A DNA stretch of 64,000 nucleotides from Nostoc sp. ATCC 53789 (GCF_009873495.1 NZ_CP046703.1:6352501-6416500), one strand, 5' to 3'. Positions 51,641 through 60,260 are shown, numbered from the stretch's first letter. Notes: generated by a model from the sequence alone, not told the origin. Program-made: numbers and translations.

Positions 51641-52324
51641 TTAAATAGTCGGTCGATAACCACCAAAAACCGCAAAGCTAAAATTTTTGTACCAGCAATC
51701 CACATTTTTAAATCCAGCCGCTTCTAGCCAGTGAAGTTGAATCTCAAGGGTTGCCATGCGATCGTATTCCATGCGTTTTTGTGCAGCTTTAAAATCTTCT
51801 TCTGAGATACCCTTAGCATGGATAGAATCTAACCAGTGTTGACGATAAAGTTCTTCTAAATCAGGGGTTTTGCCGATAACTTGGTCAGCGTTGACAAATA
51901 TCCCTCCAGGATTGAGAACATCATAAATCCGTTGATAAAGAAGTTCTTTGTCAAAATCAGAAAGATGATGAATAGATAGGGCAGAGATTATCAGGTCGTA
52001 GGAATCACCCAAATCAGTCTCAATGTAGTCACCAATTAAGATTTTGGGAGATTTACCCATTTTGCTAAATCTCAACTTAGCTTTCTCTAACATCTCAGGG
52101 GCTAAGTCTAGTAAGGTGAACTCTGCATTTGGGAAAACAGATTGCACCATACCTGAGTAAAGTCCAGTACCAGCACCCAAATCTAGAACCTTTATCGGTG
52201 CGGTGCGCTCGCTTGGGATGATTTCAACAGCTGTTTTGTAAAAGTCATCAAAACAGGGAATTAGAATCCGACGTAAGCTATCGTAATCTCCTGCGGCAGC
52301 ATTAAAAGCCTCTTGAATATTCAT
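51641..52324 (-). CDS. Class I SAM-dependent methyltransferase
   Basis: A 227-residue methyltransferase. Motif I is IKVLDLGAGTGLYSGMV (about residues 44-60), with FTLLDLAPEMLEKAK, YDLIISALSIHHLSDFDKE and the FVNADQVIGKTP strand after it. This resembles the TrmR/CmoA-like and small-molecule groups; the substrate is unknown. Its start overlaps the stop of the upstream phosphatase-like gene by 4 bases (ATGA), so the two are translationally coupled. Confidence 0.85.
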   Translation of the reverse strand: MNIQEAFNAAAGDYDSLRRILIPCFDDFYKTAVEIIPSERTAPIKVLDLGAGTGLYSGMVQSVFPNAEFTLLDLAPEMLEKAKLRFSKMGKSPKILIGDYIETDLGDSYDLIISALSIHHLSDFDKELLYQRIYDVLNPGGIFVNADQVIGKTPDLEELYRQHWLDSIHAKGISEEDFKAAQKRMEYDRMATLEIQLHWLEAAGFKNVDCWYKNFSFAVFGGYRPTI

Positions 52325-52653
52325 TTTTTTATTTTTAATATTGGTATAACTTTCTGTTTTAACAACTCAATTAAAGCTGGTTCCATATACTCATATTCAT
52401 CTGGTATATCTAAACAGATAATTTTTTTATCTTTAAGAAAAGGCTGAAAATTTTTTGATAGCTTGCTTTTATGAGGTTTTTCCATCACAAATATCATATC
52501 AGCCCATCGAATAGCCTCAGTTGATAATGGTACTTCAGCATGGCGATCTAAACCTGCCGAGTCTGTTTCAAGTCCTTCATATTCAGAAAACATAGCCTCG
52601 GCGGTGGGACTTCGTAGTTTATTCTGGCTACAGATAAATAAGAGCTTTTTCAT
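52321..52653 (-). CDS. Low-molecular-weight protein tyrosine phosphatase-like protein
   Basis: A 110-residue protein. The phosphatase loop FICSQNKLRSPTAEAMF (Cys about residue 8, Arg about 14) has the CX5R(S/T) signature; DIPDEYEYM near the end may supply the acid. It is shorter than classic LMW-PTP (about 150) and fits the COG4551-like 'predicted protein tyrosine phosphatase' group. It forms a coupled pair with the methyltransferase downstream. Confidence 0.78.
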   Translation of the reverse strand: MKKLLFICSQNKLRSPTAEAMFSEYEGLETDSAGLDRHAEVPLSTEAIRWADMIFVMEKPHKSKLSKNFQPFLKDKKIICLDIPDEYEYMEPALIELLKQKVIPILKIKK

Positions 52654-52719
52654 TAATTAATATGAAGCGATAGTATTTTATAAACCTTTGAATCCAGGAT
52701 TTTTATCTATATTAAGTTG

Positions 52720-53061
52720 CTACTCATCACTCTCAAAATCTCTCTCTTCTAATCCCAGCCAAAAGAGTAATACTTTTTCAACTTCAACTAGTTGTTCTAG
52801 TGTTAAGTCTCCCAACTTTCGGAGTAACTTTGCATGTGGAATTGTAATAATATTTTGTACGTCAAACACTCCTGTTCGGAGAAAGTTTACCTTTAACGCC
52901 ACCTCAAATCTTGAACCGCGTGAGCTAGTCGTATGAGGAATTAGGGTTGCTAGCGCTCGATCTTGCTCTAGTGCAGGAATACTGATAATTAAGCATGGTC
53001 TGACTTTTGCTGTGTAGCCAAGATCGACAAGCCAAACTTCTCCACGATTAGGGCTACTCAT
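52720..53061 (-). CDS. MazF/PemK-family toxin (mRNA interferase-like)
   Basis: A 113-residue protein of the PemK/MazF endoribonuclease fold: NRGEVWLVDLGYTAKVRPCLIIS-type start (the GEVWLVD...RP signature), LIPHTTSSRGSRFEV, and FDVQNIITIPHAKLLRKLG. These toxins cut mRNA at short sequences. It overlaps the preceding antitoxin-like gene by 8 bases, as expected for a type II toxin-antitoxin pair. Confidence 0.88.
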   Translation of the reverse strand: MSSPNRGEVWLVDLGYTAKVRPCLIISIPALEQDRALATLIPHTTSSRGSRFEVALKVNFLRTGVFDVQNIITIPHAKLLRKLGDLTLEQLVEVEKVLLFWLGLEERDFESDE

Positions 53062-53245
53062 CAGAAGCTTCTTGCCGATCTAACTCCAAAAAAATTTCTT
53101 CTGCATTCCAAACCAAATCTTCATTAGACAAACATGGAAAGTCCAAATGTCTTACCCTTTTTAAAATCTCCAGAGCTATTTCCAGTCTCTCTGACTCTGG
53201 CAAACGATCAAAGGTGCTTAATAATTCTTCAACTGGAGCAGTCAT
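53054..53245 (-). CDS. Antitoxin-like partner of the MazF-type toxin
   Basis: A 63-residue acidic helical protein (MTAPVEELLSTFDRLPESE, then ALEILKR and a C-terminal ELDRQEASDE). It resembles the small addiction-module antitoxins encoded before MazF-type toxins in cyanobacteria. No clear DNA-binding strand of the AbrB type is seen. I prefer the ATG at 53245, after GAAGAGAG, over ATGs 4 and 10 codons upstream. It overlaps the toxin gene. Confidence 0.7.
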   Translation of the reverse strand: MTAPVEELLSTFDRLPESERLEIALEILKRVRHLDFPCLSNEDLVWNAEEIFLELDRQEASDE

Positions 53246-53384
53246 GACTCTCTTCATTAGACACTCCAGTAGCATAGCACGACCCTATATAAACGTTCTG
53301 TGAGATGAGATTGCTCTATAGACGGTGCGTTGTGCCAGACTCATTTGCATACAGCAAATACATGGCTGTTTTATATTTTTAGAC

Positions 53385-53449
53385 AATAAAAATCAGTCAA
53401 GGGAAGACCTAGCTTCCGCGATCTGAAAAGGTCAGACCTCTTGACTGCT
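53385..53449 (-). ncRNA. Candidate small structured RNA (three-way junction) between secA and the mazEF-like pair
   Basis: On the minus strand an 8-bp closing stem CAGTCAAG/CTTGACTG (53440-53447 with 53394-53401) encloses two 5-bp hairpins, TCTGA-CCTTT-TCAGA and GGAAG-CTAGGT-CTTCC. The closing stem is followed by ATTTTTATTG, a U-rich tail. An extended -10 TGATACAAT (53464-53456) lies about 9 bases upstream. I recognise no known RNA family. The structure is seen; transcription is inferred. Confidence 0.45.
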
Positions 53450-53455
53450 ATTCAT

Positions 53456-53464
53456 ATTGTATCA
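53456..53464 (-). promoter_or_regulatory. Extended -10 promoter motif before the candidate small RNA
   Basis: TGATACAAT on the minus strand matches TGnTATAAT with one mismatch and lies the right distance before the stem of the candidate RNA. No good -35 hexamer at 17 bases is seen, as is common with extended -10 promoters. Confidence 0.35.
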
Positions 53465-53485
53465 GCTACTTTATAGGCTAGCTTG

Positions 53486-53520
53486 GCAAAAGCGCTAAGA
53501 AAACTTTGCATCTTAGCGCC
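53486..53520 (-). terminator. Rho-independent terminator of secA
   Basis: On the minus strand GGCGCTAAGA (53520-53511) pairs with TCTTAGCGC-T (53500-53491) around a 10-base loop, followed by TTTTGCC. It lies about 27 bases after the secA stop. Confidence 0.8.
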
Positions 53521-53546
53521 TTTGTATGAGATATCTTTTCTAACTT

Positions 53547-56339
53547 CTATACCATCTCAGACGAAGCCTGCATCATCTGCTGCGGCTGCGGTTGGAACAT
53601 AAACAACGAGTAAACCACATCTCGGCGGATGTTGACCATCATATCCAAGAAGAGTTCGTAACCCTCGCTCTTATACTCAATTAGCGGGTCTTTTTGACCG
53701 TAACCACGTAACCCCACTGATTCGCGTAAGGCATCCATTTGTTGCAGGTGTTCCCGCCACAGGGTATCAATGCGTTGCAAAATAAAGAAACGTTCAGCTT
53801 GGCGCATCAGTCCGGGTTGAACTTGGTCAATTTGGGCTTCTTTGAGGTCGTAAGCAATTCGCACCTGTTCGTGGAGGAAAGCTTTAATCTCGCCGACTGT
53901 CATATCTTCTAATTGATTTGGCTGCAAGTCTGCTAGTAGATAGACGAATTCTTTGACTTTCTCAACCAACTTTTCTAACTCCCACTCTTCGGAGGGTAAG
54001 TCTATGTTGATGTAGTAATCAACGATGTCATCCATCGTTTTTTCAGCGTACTTGATGACCTGTTCTTTCAAATCTTGACCTTCTAACACCCGACGGCGTT
54101 CAGCGTAAATAGCACGACGTTGATTATTCATCACCTCGTCATACTCAAATACCTGCTTACGGATGTCGTAGTAGTAGGTTTCGACTTTTTTCTGTGCGCC
54201 TTCCAAACTGCGGGTAAGCATCCCAGATTCGATGGGCATATCTTCTTCCACTTGGAAAGCATTCATTAACCCAGCAACGCGATCGCCACCAAAAATCCGC
54301 AGTAGGTTATCCTCTAAGCTGAGGAAAAATCTCGTGGTTCCAGGGTCGCCTTGTCTTCCTGCACGTCCGCGCAACTGGTTATCAATCCGCCGCGATTCGT
54401 GGCGTTCTGTACCAATTACGTGCAAACCACCGATTCCCACTACCTCATCATGTTCGCGGGTAGTAAATTGTTCGTATTCCTGCTTAACCCGGTTATAAGC
54501 TTCCCGCAATTTCAGAATCACAGGGTCGTCGATGGGAGCTTTTTCGGCAGCTACAGCTACCTTGTCTTCTGCTTCCAGTTCCGGTAAACTGCGATCGCCA
54601 TACTCTCGGACTGCAATTTCTACTGCATCTTTGAGTAGTTTCTCTGTTTCTTTTGTTAACTGGGTGGGGAAAATTTCTGGTGAAGCCCGCCAAGTTTTGA
54701 CTTTTTTACCAGGGACAAAGCCTTGACCACCACCGTGTCCTGTAGGCAATCCGGCTGGTCTTTGAACGCCAAAGCTATCTTCATCTTCTGGCATGACGAT
54801 GCGGGGCATGAAGTATTCCCGCAGCTTCAAACGTGCCATATATTCGGAGTTACCACCCAAGATTATGTCTGTACCTCTACCAGCCATGTTAGTAGCAATG
54901 GTGACAGCACCTTTGCGTCCAGCTTGGGCGACGATTTCCGCTTCACGCTCGACGTTCTCCGGTCTGGCGTTGAGTAATTCATGGGGAACCTCTAGCTGTT
55001 TCAGCAGCCGACTGAGAAGTTCGGATTTTTCTACACTAGTGGTTCCCACTAACACTGGTCTGCCCAGTTCGTGCATTTCGGCACATTCTTTGGCGATCGC
55101 ACCCCACTTACCTGCTTCTGTCTTAAAGACCATATCAGACAAGTCTTCGCGTCTTCTGTCACGGTTGGTAGGAATTACCGCAACTTCCAGTTTGTAAATT
55201 TTTTCAAATTCTGGTTCTTCCGTTTTTGCTGTTCCGGTCATTCCACCGAGTTTTGGATACAGCAAGAACATATTTTGATAAGTAATTGTCGCTAGAGTTT
55301 GAGTTTCTGGCTGAATCTCTTCGTGTTCTTTGGCTTCAATAGCTTGGTGTAGTCCATCACTCCAACGCCGTCCAGGTAATACCCGACCAGTAAATTCATC
55401 TACAATTACTACTTCCCCATTGCGGACGATGTAATTTACATCCTTCAGGAAAAGTTCTTTAGCTTTAATCGCATTGAAAACGAAGTGTGCCCAAGGATCT
55501 TCCGGGTCAAATAAATCTGTGACTCCCAAAAGATTTTCGGCTTCCGCAAAGCCTTCATCTGTCAATAGCACGTTACGAGCTTTTTCATCTACATCATAAT
55601 GCTCGTCTTTTTTGAGTGTGAATGCTATTTCAGCAGCTTGCAGATACTTTTCTGTAGGTCTTTCCACCTGCCCAGAAATAATCAGAGGTGTCCGCGCCTC
55701 ATCAATTAAAATCGAGTCTACCTCGTCAATTACGCAATAATTGAACGGACGTTGCACCACATCTGCCATTGATGTCGCCATGTTATCCCGCAGGTAGTCA
55801 AAGCCGACTTCGCTGTTGGTGACATAAGTGATATCGCAATCGTAGTTTTTCTGGCGTTCACTGGGAGTCATGCTTGACTGGATTAGCCCCACACTCAACC
55901 CCAAGAACCGATGCACCTGTCCCATCCATTCAGCATCCCGACGAGCCAGGTAATCGTTCACGGTAATGACGTGTACACCTTTACCAGTCAAGGCATTTAA
56001 ATAACTTGGTAAGGTTGCTACGAGCGTTTTACCCTCACCAGTTTTCATTTCGGCAATTTGCCCTACGTGCAAAATGATACCGCCAAGGAGTTGGACATCA
56101 AAGTGCCGCAAGCCTAACACTCGCCGTCCTGCTTCCCGAACAACGGCGTAAGCTTCTGGCAAAAGGTCATCCAGGGCTTCACCTTTGGCGAGTCGTTGTT
56201 TAAATTCGACGGTTTTACCTTTTAGCTCCTCATCGGAAAGAACCTTAATTTCTTCCTCTAAAAGGTTAATTTCAGTAACAGAAGGTTGGTATTTTTTAAG
56301 CTTACGAGCGTTGGGGTCGCCCAACAAAAGTTTTAGCAT
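53547..56339 (-). CDS. secA: Preprotein translocase subunit SecA
   Basis: A 930-residue ATPase that drives Sec-dependent export across plasma and thylakoid membranes. Seen in order: Walker A EMKTGEGKTLVATLP (about residue 100), DEVDSILIDEARTPLI, the preprotein-crosslinking region, VLVGTTSVEKSELLS, TNMAGRGTDIILGGN and GLHVIGTERHESRRIDNQLRGRAGRQGD. Length matches cyanobacterial SecA; the C-terminus (QPQPQQMMQASSEMV) lacks the zinc-binding SecB tail found in Proteobacteria. It is monocistronic with a clear terminator. Confidence 0.98.
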   Translation of the reverse strand: MLKLLLGDPNARKLKKYQPSVTEINLLEEEIKVLSDEELKGKTVEFKQRLAKGEALDDLLPEAYAVVREAGRRVLGLRHFDVQLLGGIILHVGQIAEMKTGEGKTLVATLPSYLNALTGKGVHVITVNDYLARRDAEWMGQVHRFLGLSVGLIQSSMTPSERQKNYDCDITYVTNSEVGFDYLRDNMATSMADVVQRPFNYCVIDEVDSILIDEARTPLIISGQVERPTEKYLQAAEIAFTLKKDEHYDVDEKARNVLLTDEGFAEAENLLGVTDLFDPEDPWAHFVFNAIKAKELFLKDVNYIVRNGEVVIVDEFTGRVLPGRRWSDGLHQAIEAKEHEEIQPETQTLATITYQNMFLLYPKLGGMTGTAKTEEPEFEKIYKLEVAVIPTNRDRRREDLSDMVFKTEAGKWGAIAKECAEMHELGRPVLVGTTSVEKSELLSRLLKQLEVPHELLNARPENVEREAEIVAQAGRKGAVTIATNMAGRGTDIILGGNSEYMARLKLREYFMPRIVMPEDEDSFGVQRPAGLPTGHGGGQGFVPGKKVKTWRASPEIFPTQLTKETEKLLKDAVEIAVREYGDRSLPELEAEDKVAVAAEKAPIDDPVILKLREAYNRVKQEYEQFTTREHDEVVGIGGLHVIGTERHESRRIDNQLRGRAGRQGDPGTTRFFLSLEDNLLRIFGGDRVAGLMNAFQVEEDMPIESGMLTRSLEGAQKKVETYYYDIRKQVFEYDEVMNNQRRAIYAERRRVLEGQDLKEQVIKYAEKTMDDIVDYYINIDLPSEEWELEKLVEKVKEFVYLLADLQPNQLEDMTVGEIKAFLHEQVRIAYDLKEAQIDQVQPGLMRQAERFFILQRIDTLWREHLQQMDALRESVGLRGYGQKDPLIEYKSEGYELFLDMMVNIRRDVVYSLFMFQPQPQQMMQASSEMV

Positions 56340-56702
56340 GGCAGATTATAGAACTGAATCAAGGGGGATGGGGATTAAAGGTTCGGCATTGATTATAAAC
56401 ATTTAACCCAACCCAACCGTCTTGGTTGTGGATGGGTGTCAAATGAGAATTACCTCAAAAACAGGAGAAAAACTAGCCAATCATTTAGTAAACTGATTGG
56501 TTTTAACTCTTATCTTATATTTAGTCTTTCTTCATAGTATCATTTTGCCCCCAGATGGGGCCAGAGAGGGAGTGGGGGAAGTGTGGGAGGTGTGGGAGGT
56601 GTGGGAGGATGGGGAAGAAGTCTTACCCCCCACACTCCCCACAGTATTGTGAGAAATCCGGGCTAACTCCTGTAGAGACACGATTAATCGCGTCTCTACT
56701 CC
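56340..56702. other. Intergenic region between secA and the cytochrome gene, mostly repeats
   Basis: Contains a hairpin CCAATCA (56477-56483)/TGATTGG (56494-56500), with T-runs on both sides, that could end transcription from either side. The G-rich/C-rich repeat (56565-56643), the TTGTGAGAAATCC motif (56648-56660) and AGACACGATTAATCGCGTCTCT (56676-56697) follow. No gene. Confidence 0.5.
56565..56643. repeat. GGGAGGTGT tandem tract with opposing C-rich arm (copy 2)
   Basis: Units of GTGTGGGAG repeat three times in the G-arm (about 56581-56609) and CCCCCACACTCCCCACAG forms the C-arm (about 56627-56644). The motif GTGAGAAATCC-GGCT follows the C-arm here and, as GTGAGAAATCC-AGGCT, also in copy 1 (13384 onwards), so both are copies of one element. 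Confidence 0.6.
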
Positions 56703-57314
56703 TCACTTCCATTCTGCTGTCAGGCGGCGGAAATTGTAGTCGCTAGCGCTGGGATGACAGCTGACACAGCTGCCAAGCTGCACGGGACGTGGTAACTTAA
56801 CTCCTGGATGTAAAGCTTTGAAATAACGTGAGTTACTGAGGCGATAAGGTGTTTCTTCGTCGTCTCGCTGCACACGCGAGAAAGTTGAAAGATATTTCCA
56901 CACCAAAATGCGCGGCGGATCGACCAAAGGCTTTAGTTGTGCGCCGTAGTGCTGCGAGTCTTGCAGGAGATTTTTCCAAGTTTGGGTGGGTAAAACGGCT
57001 GGTGGTAAGGCAATGTGGCAGGTGGAGCAGTTTTCCAAATACAGTTCTTGCCCCAGTTGGTACTGTGCAGGTACTACGTCAACAGTGCCAATTTCGACGG
57101 GGGGAGTAGCGCTGTGAGCGTTAGTTGCCAAGGCTAGAAGCCAACCCATAGCTAGGCTCCACGTTACAATTACCAGAAGTAAACCGAAAAATTGGCGTTT
57201 GAATTCACGTTCGGCACTTTGCTGTAACCCTTGGCGTTGGTGTAGCCCGCCGTAGGCATCGCTTCGGGCGGAGCGTAGCTCATCGCGGTTTTTGCGCTTA
57301 ACAAAAATTGACAT
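56703..57314 (-). CDS. Dihaem cytochrome c, membrane-anchored
   Basis: A 203-residue protein with a single N-terminal membrane segment (about residues 43-65, FGLLLVIVTWSLAMGWLLAL) and two c-type haem sites, CSTCH (about 98-102) and CVSCH (about 186-190). It resembles the small dihaem cytochrome c found in many cyanobacteria; the electron-transfer partner is unknown. Residues about 10-25 (RDELRSARSDAYGGLH) are encoded by a Nostoc palindromic repeat (57241-57288) read in frame on the cytosolic side of the anchor. Confidence 0.83.
   Translation of the reverse strand: MSIFVKRKNRDELRSARSDAYGGLHQRQGLQQSAEREFKRQFFGLLLVIVTWSLAMGWLLALATNAHSATPPVEIGTVDVVPAQYQLGQELYLENCSTCHIALPPAVLPTQTWKNLLQDSQHYGAQLKPLVDPPRILVWKYLSTFSRVQRDDEETPYRLSNSRYFKALHPGVKLPRPVQLGSCVSCHPSASDYNFRRLTAEWK
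57241..57288. repeat. Nostoc palindromic repeat inside the cytochrome c gene
   Basis: TGTAGCCCGCCGTAGGCATC and GCTTCGGGCGGAGCGTAGCT, the same family as 3855-3882, read in frame near the N-terminus. Confidence 0.65.
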
Positions 57315-57822
57315 TCCTCACATTCCCAGATATTTAGAAGTGGCGCTTGTGCTAATCATAAGACTTACGCAGTATTGACAGTGTTTCAAATTTTGTATAA
57401 GTAGTTTTAGTAATGGCAAGTAGCTCTGCGTTTATACATCTCTTAAGATTAATCACAGTGGCACACCACTGACTATGTAACGAAAAATATCTTGGCGGTT
57501 TTAACCTGACTCAATAGAAAAATCAGCCAAAATATCTTAGATTTTATTTGCGCTAATATCTTCTCGATCCGACCTGGAATAAATCGTCAATAGCAAAATA
57601 CTTGTAGTTTCTGCATCAATCCTGCTTCATAACTCACTCATTTGTTTTCTATCTTATTTTGTAGGAAATCCTAACATTTGAAATCCAAGCAAGAGAAGGG
57701 AATTTAAGTCTATCCCTTCTTTTAATAAAGGGTTGCATTGGATTTCAGGTTCTGTTAGTAGTATTTCAAGAGAAAACAATTAGACCAAGATTGAGAAACA
57801 ACCCTTATTTACCTTTTTTACC
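57315..57822. other. Intergenic region upstream of the cytochrome and downstream of moxR
   Basis: 508 bases without a gene. Half of a MITE end (GACTTACGCA, 57362-57371) lies near the cytochrome promoter. A hairpin GAAGGGA (57694-57700)/TCCCTTC (57713-57719) may serve as the end of the moxR transcript. Confidence 0.4.
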
Positions 57823-58731
57823 TTAAGGAATAGAAACCGATCGCAATAATCGCTCAACAACAGTTCTAGCGTTGCGTCCTCCTCTAGGAATAAGGCGATG
57901 GCAAAGAACGTGAGGAACGAGAAACTTCACATCATCGGGAATAGCATAATCACGCCCTAATAGAAAAGCAAGCGCTTGGGCAGCCCGTTGTAATGCTAAT
58001 GTGCCACGCGGACTGACACCAAGAGCAATTTCTTCATCTTGGCGTGTTGCCCGTACCAATTCGAGGATGTACTGTTGCAAGGAAGTTGTTACTTTTACTT
58101 GAGAGCAGATGTAACGCAATTCCTGTACTTCTGCCAAGGTAATACAAGGCTGCAAATCAGCAACCTTCACACCATTTTGGAGATTTTGCAGCATAAGGAG
58201 TTCTTCTGCCTCCGAAGGATAGCCCAAACTTAGCGACAACATGAACCGATCCATTTGCGCTTCCGGCAGGGGAAAAGTACCTTGATACTCGATCGGGTTT
58301 TGAGTAGCGATGACAAAGAAGGGCTGGGGAACTGGACGAGAGACACCATCGACTGTTACCTGATGTTCTTCCATAACTTCCAGCAAAGCTGACTGAGTGC
58401 GAGGTGTAGCGCGGTTAATTTCGTCAGCTAAGAGAATATTGGTAAAGACTGGCCCAGGAAGAAAAGTAAATTCGCCGCTTTTTGGGTTCCAGATGTTAGT
58501 GCCAGTAATATCAGTTGGCAGTAAATCAGGGGTACATTGTAGGCGTTGAAACTTACCATCCAGTGAACGAGCTAGAGATTTAGCGAGTAGGGTTTTACCA
58601 ACACCAGGAACATCTTCTAGCAGGGCATGACCACCACCTAGCAAGGCTACTAGCACTAAGCGTATTGCCTCAGCTTTGCCAACAATGGTAAGAGCCAGAT
58701 TTTGTGTTAAAGCGTCAATTTTTTCTCTCAT
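57823..58731 (-). CDS. MoxR-family AAA+ ATPase
   Basis: A 302-residue AAA+ ATPase. Walker A is LEDVPGVGKTLLAKSLA (about residues 38-54), Walker B ILLADEINRATP (about 99-110), sensor 1 FFVIATQNPIEYQG and the sensor 2 region SPRGTLALQRAAQALA. MoxR proteins act as chaperones that insert cofactors or assemble complexes, often beside a vWA-domain gene; no such gene is in this part of the window. It is upstream of nothing in its own direction except the cytochrome gene, 508 bases on. Confidence 0.93.
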   Translation of the reverse strand: MREKIDALTQNLALTIVGKAEAIRLVLVALLGGGHALLEDVPGVGKTLLAKSLARSLDGKFQRLQCTPDLLPTDITGTNIWNPKSGEFTFLPGPVFTNILLADEINRATPRTQSALLEVMEEHQVTVDGVSRPVPQPFFVIATQNPIEYQGTFPLPEAQMDRFMLSLSLGYPSEAEELLMLQNLQNGVKVADLQPCITLAEVQELRYICSQVKVTTSLQQYILELVRATRQDEEIALGVSPRGTLALQRAAQALAFLLGRDYAIPDDVKFLVPHVLCHRLIPRGGRNARTVVERLLRSVSIP

Positions 58732-58737
58732 GCAGCG

Positions 58738-58811
58738 GGGGGAGTGGGGAATGGGGAATTGGGCATTGGGAATTGGGAAGATGAATTAATAACCCATGCC
58801 CCATGCCCTAT
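58738..58811. repeat. Low-complexity tract between ribF and moxR
   Basis: GGGGAATTGGGCATTGGGAATTGGG-like units followed by CCCATGCCCCATGCCC. One of the common Nostoc simple repeats (compare 18312-18435). Confidence 0.5.
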
Positions 58812-59891
58812 CTATTGTTCCCACTCAGCACTCAAAATTTCTTTAGCAACAACACAATCGAGTTGAATTTGTGTTTTTAAGGCTTCTAGAGAAGCAAATT
58901 TTTGTTCAGGGCGCAAAAATTTAACTAGTTCCACAGCCAGTTTTTTGCCATACAAATCACCAGACCAATCGAATAAATGTACTTCCGCAGATGAATAAGT
59001 ACCATTTACAGTTGGGCGGTTGCCGATGTTCATTACGCCCAAGCTTTCACTAGAAGCAGCATCTGATGTTTCACTAAGAGTAAAAACACGGACAGCGTAA
59101 ACTCCTTGGCGGGGCAAAAACTTTTCTTTTGGTAGTTGGAGATTGGCGGTGGGAAAGCCAATTGTTCTACCCAATTGTTGACCTTGAACTACAACACCAA
59201 AGAGAGTATAGGGGCGACCTAGTAGTAAATTTGCGTTTTCGATGTCGCCTTGCTCAAGGGTTTGGCGGATCAATGAAGTGCTAATGCGGGCATCTTGGGT
59301 TGGATTAGTACTGAGGCAACTACTTTGGGTGGGCGAGTCACCTGTATAAGTTTGTAAGGGAACGATGGTAACGGGGATATTGTGTTTGGCGGCGATTAAT
59401 TGCAAATCTTTAGCAGTGCCACTGCGTTTTTCGCCAAAACAAAAATCCTGCCCGATGCTAATTCGCTGGCATTGCAGTTGCTGGACGAGAATTTTTTGGA
59501 CGAATTCTTCGGGTGTCAAAGCAGATAATTCTTTGTCAAAGGGTAGTAATACTAGTTGTTCTACCCCAAGCGATCGCAATTGTTGGACTTTTTCATCCAG
59601 TGGCGTTAACAAAGTCCGGGGTTGCCCCGTGAAAAACTCCTGTGGATGGGGGTCAAAGGTGACAACTGTTGAGTAGGTATATTCTTGATTTGTTAGTTGT
59701 TGATTTTCCTTTGACTGGGGACTACTGGCTACTGACAAGCGATCGCTAGGGTGCAAGACTGGTTGAATTACCCTTTGATGACCAAGATGAACACCATCAA
59801 ACTTGCCAAGGGCAACAGCAGTCGGCGTTAGCAGCCCTTCGCTAGAAGAAGCAACCCACACAGAACACCCATTTTGAGACAAATTTAGCAC
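58812..59891 (-). CDS. ribF: Bifunctional riboflavin kinase / FMN adenylyltransferase
   Basis: A 359-residue enzyme that makes FMN and FAD. The N-terminal FAD synthetase domain begins with VALGKFDGVHLGHQRVI (HxGH-type nucleotidyltransferase) and has FDPHPQEFFTG. The C-terminal riboflavin kinase domain has GRTIGFPTANLQLP and GVMNIGNRPTVNGT. Between HQRVIQPVL and TVVTFDPHP is a longer, low-complexity loop than usual (SSPQSKENQQLTNQEYTYS). It starts with GTG. Confidence 0.94.
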   Translation of the reverse strand: MLNLSQNGCSVWVASSSEGLLTPTAVALGKFDGVHLGHQRVIQPVLHPSDRLSVASSPQSKENQQLTNQEYTYSTVVTFDPHPQEFFTGQPRTLLTPLDEKVQQLRSLGVEQLVLLPFDKELSALTPEEFVQKILVQQLQCQRISIGQDFCFGEKRSGTAKDLQLIAAKHNIPVTIVPLQTYTGDSPTQSSCLSTNPTQDARISTSLIRQTLEQGDIENANLLLGRPYTLFGVVVQGQQLGRTIGFPTANLQLPKEKFLPRQGVYAVRVFTLSETSDAASSESLGVMNIGNRPTVNGTYSSAEVHLFDWSGDLYGKKLAVELVKFLRPEQKFASLEALKTQIQLDCVVAKEILSAEWEQ

Positions 59892-60260
59892 GTGGATTCT
59901 GAGATTTTAGGTTTATTTTAGCTATCAGCATGAAGCTACCTTATGGTAAACCGCCGACAGGAGGACAGCTTTTCTAGTACCAACTTGTCTTTTGTCATTT
60001 GTCTTTTGTCATTTGTCTTTTGTAAATAACCAATGACTAATAACCAATACTTCTCTACGAGAGGCTCCGCCAATGGCTTTTCTACGAGACGCACTCGCAT
60101 TCGCGGTAGTTGAATCTCGACTTCTCCTAACGGAGACGCTACGCGAACGCTCGATTTCCGCGCAGTCGAAACTCTGTACAAGTGACCAATGACCAATGAC
60201 TGCTGAAAGCTTCTGATCACCAATCTAATCTAAAATCTCCAATTCCTGCGATCGCAATCT
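59892..60260. repeat. Heptamer arrays and interspersed palindromes between the MBL gene and ribF
   Basis: TTTGTCATTTGTCTTTTGTC arrays (about 59989-60022), CCAATGACTAATAACCAAT (about 60030-60048), then palindromic repeats CTCTACGAGAGGCTCCGCC and GAGACGCTACGCGAACGCTC, and a final ACCAATGACCAATGACTG array. No gene is supported. Confidence 0.6.

Noticed and set aside
53394..53447. SRP RNA, glutamine riboswitch or hammerhead ribozyme as identity of the structured RNA
   Set aside because: The GUCAGG...GGAAGCAGCC signature of SRP RNA, the glnA-motif core and the CUGAUGA/GAAA ribozyme core are all absent.
54232..55295. Several plus-strand open frames of 66-134 codons
   Set aside because: They are shadows of the strongly conserved secA gene on the opposite strand.
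59936..60223. A 95-codon minus-strand open frame
   Set aside because: It is built from heptamer arrays and palindromic repeats.
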